From NCBI GenBank assembly GCA_027493525.1, contig JAOSKN010000001.1, positions 806,001 through 870,000 on the forward strand: a DNA stretch of 64,000 bases, written 5' to 3'. A program made the position numbers and the translations under genes. The notes under the pieces are model-generated. The model worked only from the letters and a program-made list of their open reading frames with translations. It had not been told where the DNA came from and searched no databases. Each line of letters starts with the position of its first letter. Position 1 is the stretch's first letter. This DNA is from Planctomycetota bacterium (GTDB lineage: Bacteria > Planctomycetota > SZUA-567 > H5-PLA8). Positions 61,850-64,000 of this stretch are shown here, one piece after another.

Positions 61850-63636
61850 TCACTCCCTGTACATCGGAAGATAGCGATAGAAGACCTCGAGGCAGAGGAC
61901 CGAGAGGGCGGTCTCGCCGGCGCGTCCCCAAGTCTTGGCGAGTCCGCCGGCCGGATCCCAGCTTCCGTCCTTGGGGCCGCCGTCCTTGACCTGGAACGGG
62001 AGCAGCGCCTGCTGGAGGTTGTCGTTCCAGTTCTTCCAGACTTCGCCGCCCATTTGGAAGGCCACGAGGGTACCGTAGTAAACGTAGTACAGTTCAAGGA
62101 CGCCGCTCTTCTGCCGCGTGGGGTTGCCGCCTTTCTCGATCATGTACTCGACGCCGCCCTTGAGGTCCTCGGGCTTGGAGCCGAAGAAGAGGCGGCCCAG
62201 GCAGCCGATGGCGGTGCGGCGCGGCGTCACGTCGTCTTCGCCCTGCTGAGGCCCGTAGACGTAGCGATGCCCGCTGTAGGGGTCGCCTTCCTTCTTGCCG
62301 CGTTCGACGGCGTTGAGGTACTTGACGACGCCTTCGAGGCAGGCCGGTTCGACGTTCAGGCCGGCGACCTTGGCGCTCTTGAGGAACATGATGTGCCAGC
62401 CGCTGTTGCTGATGTCCCCGTTGACCGTCTCGCGCTGTTCGTAGCCGTAGCCCCAGCCGCCGCGGTCGCTGCTCTCGGCGTAACGGGCATACTTGCCGTT
62501 GTCGAGGTCGATGGCCTTCTGCGCGGCGGCCTTGGTGGCCTCGACGCGCCCCATGCCCGCGGCCTCGGAGAGCGCCATGCCGGCGATGGCGTGCGAGTAG
62601 CCCTTCGGCCCCAGCCCCCCCTGCTCGGTCTGGTGCTTGATCAGCCAGTCGATGGCGCGGCGGACGTTGTCCTTGTATTTGCCGACCTTCTCGGTATGCC
62701 CCGCGCCCAGGAAGGCCAATAGCGCCAGACCGGTGACGGAAGTATCGAGTTCGCTGGCCTCGACCTTGCCATTGCGGTTCCCACCCTCGTGCTTCGCCGC
62801 GTCCCAGTGCCCGTCGGCTTCCTGGACGCGCGCGAGGTACGCCAAGCCCGCGTCGACGGCCGATTCGGTCTTCTGGTTGCCGCCGTTCTTCATGGCCAGG
62901 CGCTTGCGCCCACCGCCCACGCGCTGCCCGAAGGCCCCGCCGCCGCCGCCGCCCAGCCCGATACTGGCGAAGACGCCCTGCCCGCCCAGGGGCACGTCGG
63001 AGATCGCATTCTGCTCGCCCTGCGCCGAATTCAGGTCCATGTCGTTGTCGGTCTCGGCGTGGTCGGCGACCTCGACCTCCTCGTGCACGATCACCTGCTC
63101 GTTCACCTCGACCTGCGGCGATTCGACCGGCACCGGCTTCTTGAAGATGTCGCGCTTGACCGGCTCGATCTTGTCCTCGGGCTCTTTCTTCTGCGCCAGA
63201 TCCGTCACGATCACGGTCTGGTCCTGCGCGCGGTAGAGCGCCGCGCCGATCAGGGTCAGGAGGAGCAGCAACAACGCATGGAAGGCGCCGCTGATGCACC
63301 ACCAGGGCGCCGCGCCCAGCCGCGCGCCGACCGTCTCGAGGAACGACTGGGGCGCCGGTTCCAGGCTCTCGAAGGGGAGCGCCACCGGGGCGGCCGAGGC
63401 CGTGACGCGCTCGATCCGCTTGGAGGTGCTCAGATCGAAGTCGGGGCTCAGCACGCTCGGCCCGATCACGCTCCGCGCGAGGCTCTGCACCTGCTGGAAG
63501 CGCTGCGCGCGCGCGCGGCAGTGCGAGCATTCGCGCAGGTGCCCCTGCACGCCGGCCGTCTCGTCGGGCGAGAGCGCGCCTTCGAGGTACGGGGGATCAG
63601 GTCGGCCACGGAGCGGCATTCGGTGAGCACGGGCAT
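61850..63636 (-). CDS. Second zinc-finger / membrane / alpha-toroid protein, one frameshift
   Basis: About 595 codons, start MPVLTECRSVADLIP at 63636. One base is missing in the G5 run at 63591-63595, after which PYLEGALSPDETAGVQGHLR and ECSHCRARAQRFQQVQ complete the zinc finger. Membrane span FHALLLLLLTLIGAALYRA, acidic linker (VHEEVEVADHAETDNDMDLN), Gly-rich hinge and toroid helices (SAVDAGLAYLARVQEADGHW) follow the same plan as 58996-60891, with long identical stretches. The upstream sigma factor ends 12 bases before it. Tandem duplication of a two-gene module. Confidence 0.75.
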
Positions 63637-63647
63637 GGTTCGTTCCT

Positions 63648-64000
63648 TCAGCTTGGGCAGCTCTGGGTCTCGTCGGGAGGCGCGGCCGATTCGCCCGGGG
63701 CCTGCGCCTTCAGTTCGGGCGCGAGTTTCCCGAAGAGCAGCTCGCTGGCCTCGGAGACCGTGCGCCATACGTTCGTCGTCGGCATCCGCAGCCGCGCCGC
63801 GATCACTTCGTAGGAGAGCCCCTCCCAGAAGCGCAGCACCACGACCGCGCGGTGCTTGGGCGAGAGGTTCTCGATGGCTTTCGTAAGCGCCTCGCGCAGT
63901 TCGATCGCGGTGAAGCCGCCGGTCGTGGCGCTGCGCACCCGCCCGGACTGCCGGCGTTCTTCCTTATTGGCGTCGTCGCGCTTGGCCGCGCGGAACCGGT
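63648..64000 (-). CDS. ECF sigma factor, C-terminal part
   Basis: The gene enters the window from the right. Visible: end of region 2 (FRAAKRDDANKEERRQ), region 4 (IENLSPKHRAVVVLRFWEGL, SYEVIAARLRMPTTNVWRTV) and a short polar tail. No start is visible. It pairs with the downstream zinc-finger/toroid protein in the same way as the module at 58996-61493. Confidence 0.85.
   Translation of the reverse strand, partial: RFRAAKRDDANKEERRQSGRVRSATTGGFTAIELREALTKAIENLSPKHRAVVVLRFWEGLSYEVIAARLRMPTTNVWRTVSEASELLFGKLAPELKAQAPGESAAPPDETQSCPS

Overview
The window is a GC-rich bacterial chromosome segment holding a 33.6-kb prophage. The host looks like a member of the PVC group, most likely Planctomycetota. 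This is inferred from several traits: many large secreted proteins of unknown family, two ECF sigma factor modules whose partner joins a zinc finger to a membrane segment and an alpha-toroid domain, a six-repeat ribosomal protein S1, and stand-alone FHA, VWA and STN-type proteins. No rRNA or other taxonomic marker is present, so the phylum is an inference.

Layout. 1-9414: host genes (aminotransferase start, acylphosphatase, porin, a frameshifted glycosidase-like gene, STN and FHA proteins, an RHS fragment fused to a truncated copy of a repeat element, a small-molecule kinase). 9415-9503: tRNA-Leu(UAA), which is the integration site. 9462-43095: the prophage between 42-bp direct repeats attL and attR. 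43232-64000: host genes (tRNA-Val, receiver-type regulators, S1, secreted proteins, a second copy of the repeat element, ruvC, yebC, clpS, a VWA protein, a beta-helix protein, two sigma factor modules).

The prophage has a left control end (integrase, two exported or membrane proteins, XRE repressor, divergent operator region) and a short-tailed-phage virion module. That module holds a DNA methyltransferase, small and large terminase, portal, scaffold, capsid, several structural proteins, a head-tail adaptor, a tail-nozzle-like protein, a Gly-rich tail protein, two internal proteins and a giant polyvalent protein of about 2,450 residues with a HELGH metallopeptidase-like motif and an ADP-ribosyltransferase-like motif. 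No replication gene or endolysin was recognised.

The main discovery is that the whole virion module (13285-41566) is inverted relative to the control end. It is bounded by two 623-bp inverted copies of one sequence (12662-13284 and 41567-42189). The giant gene is cut at the left copy, and its missing C-terminal 247 codons continue out of the right copy on the opposite strand. A second, early gene is cut at the same breakpoints. Flipping the segment back would restore one rightward late operon starting at the repressor-operator promoter.

A second unexplained feature is a dispersed family of short arrays with a strict 7-bp period but many different unit sequences. They lie in the gaps between genes, and inside a few genes, of both host and prophage. 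Many large genes carry single-base frameshifts at homopolymers. These may be sequence errors, and the affected genes are annotated at reconstructed full length.
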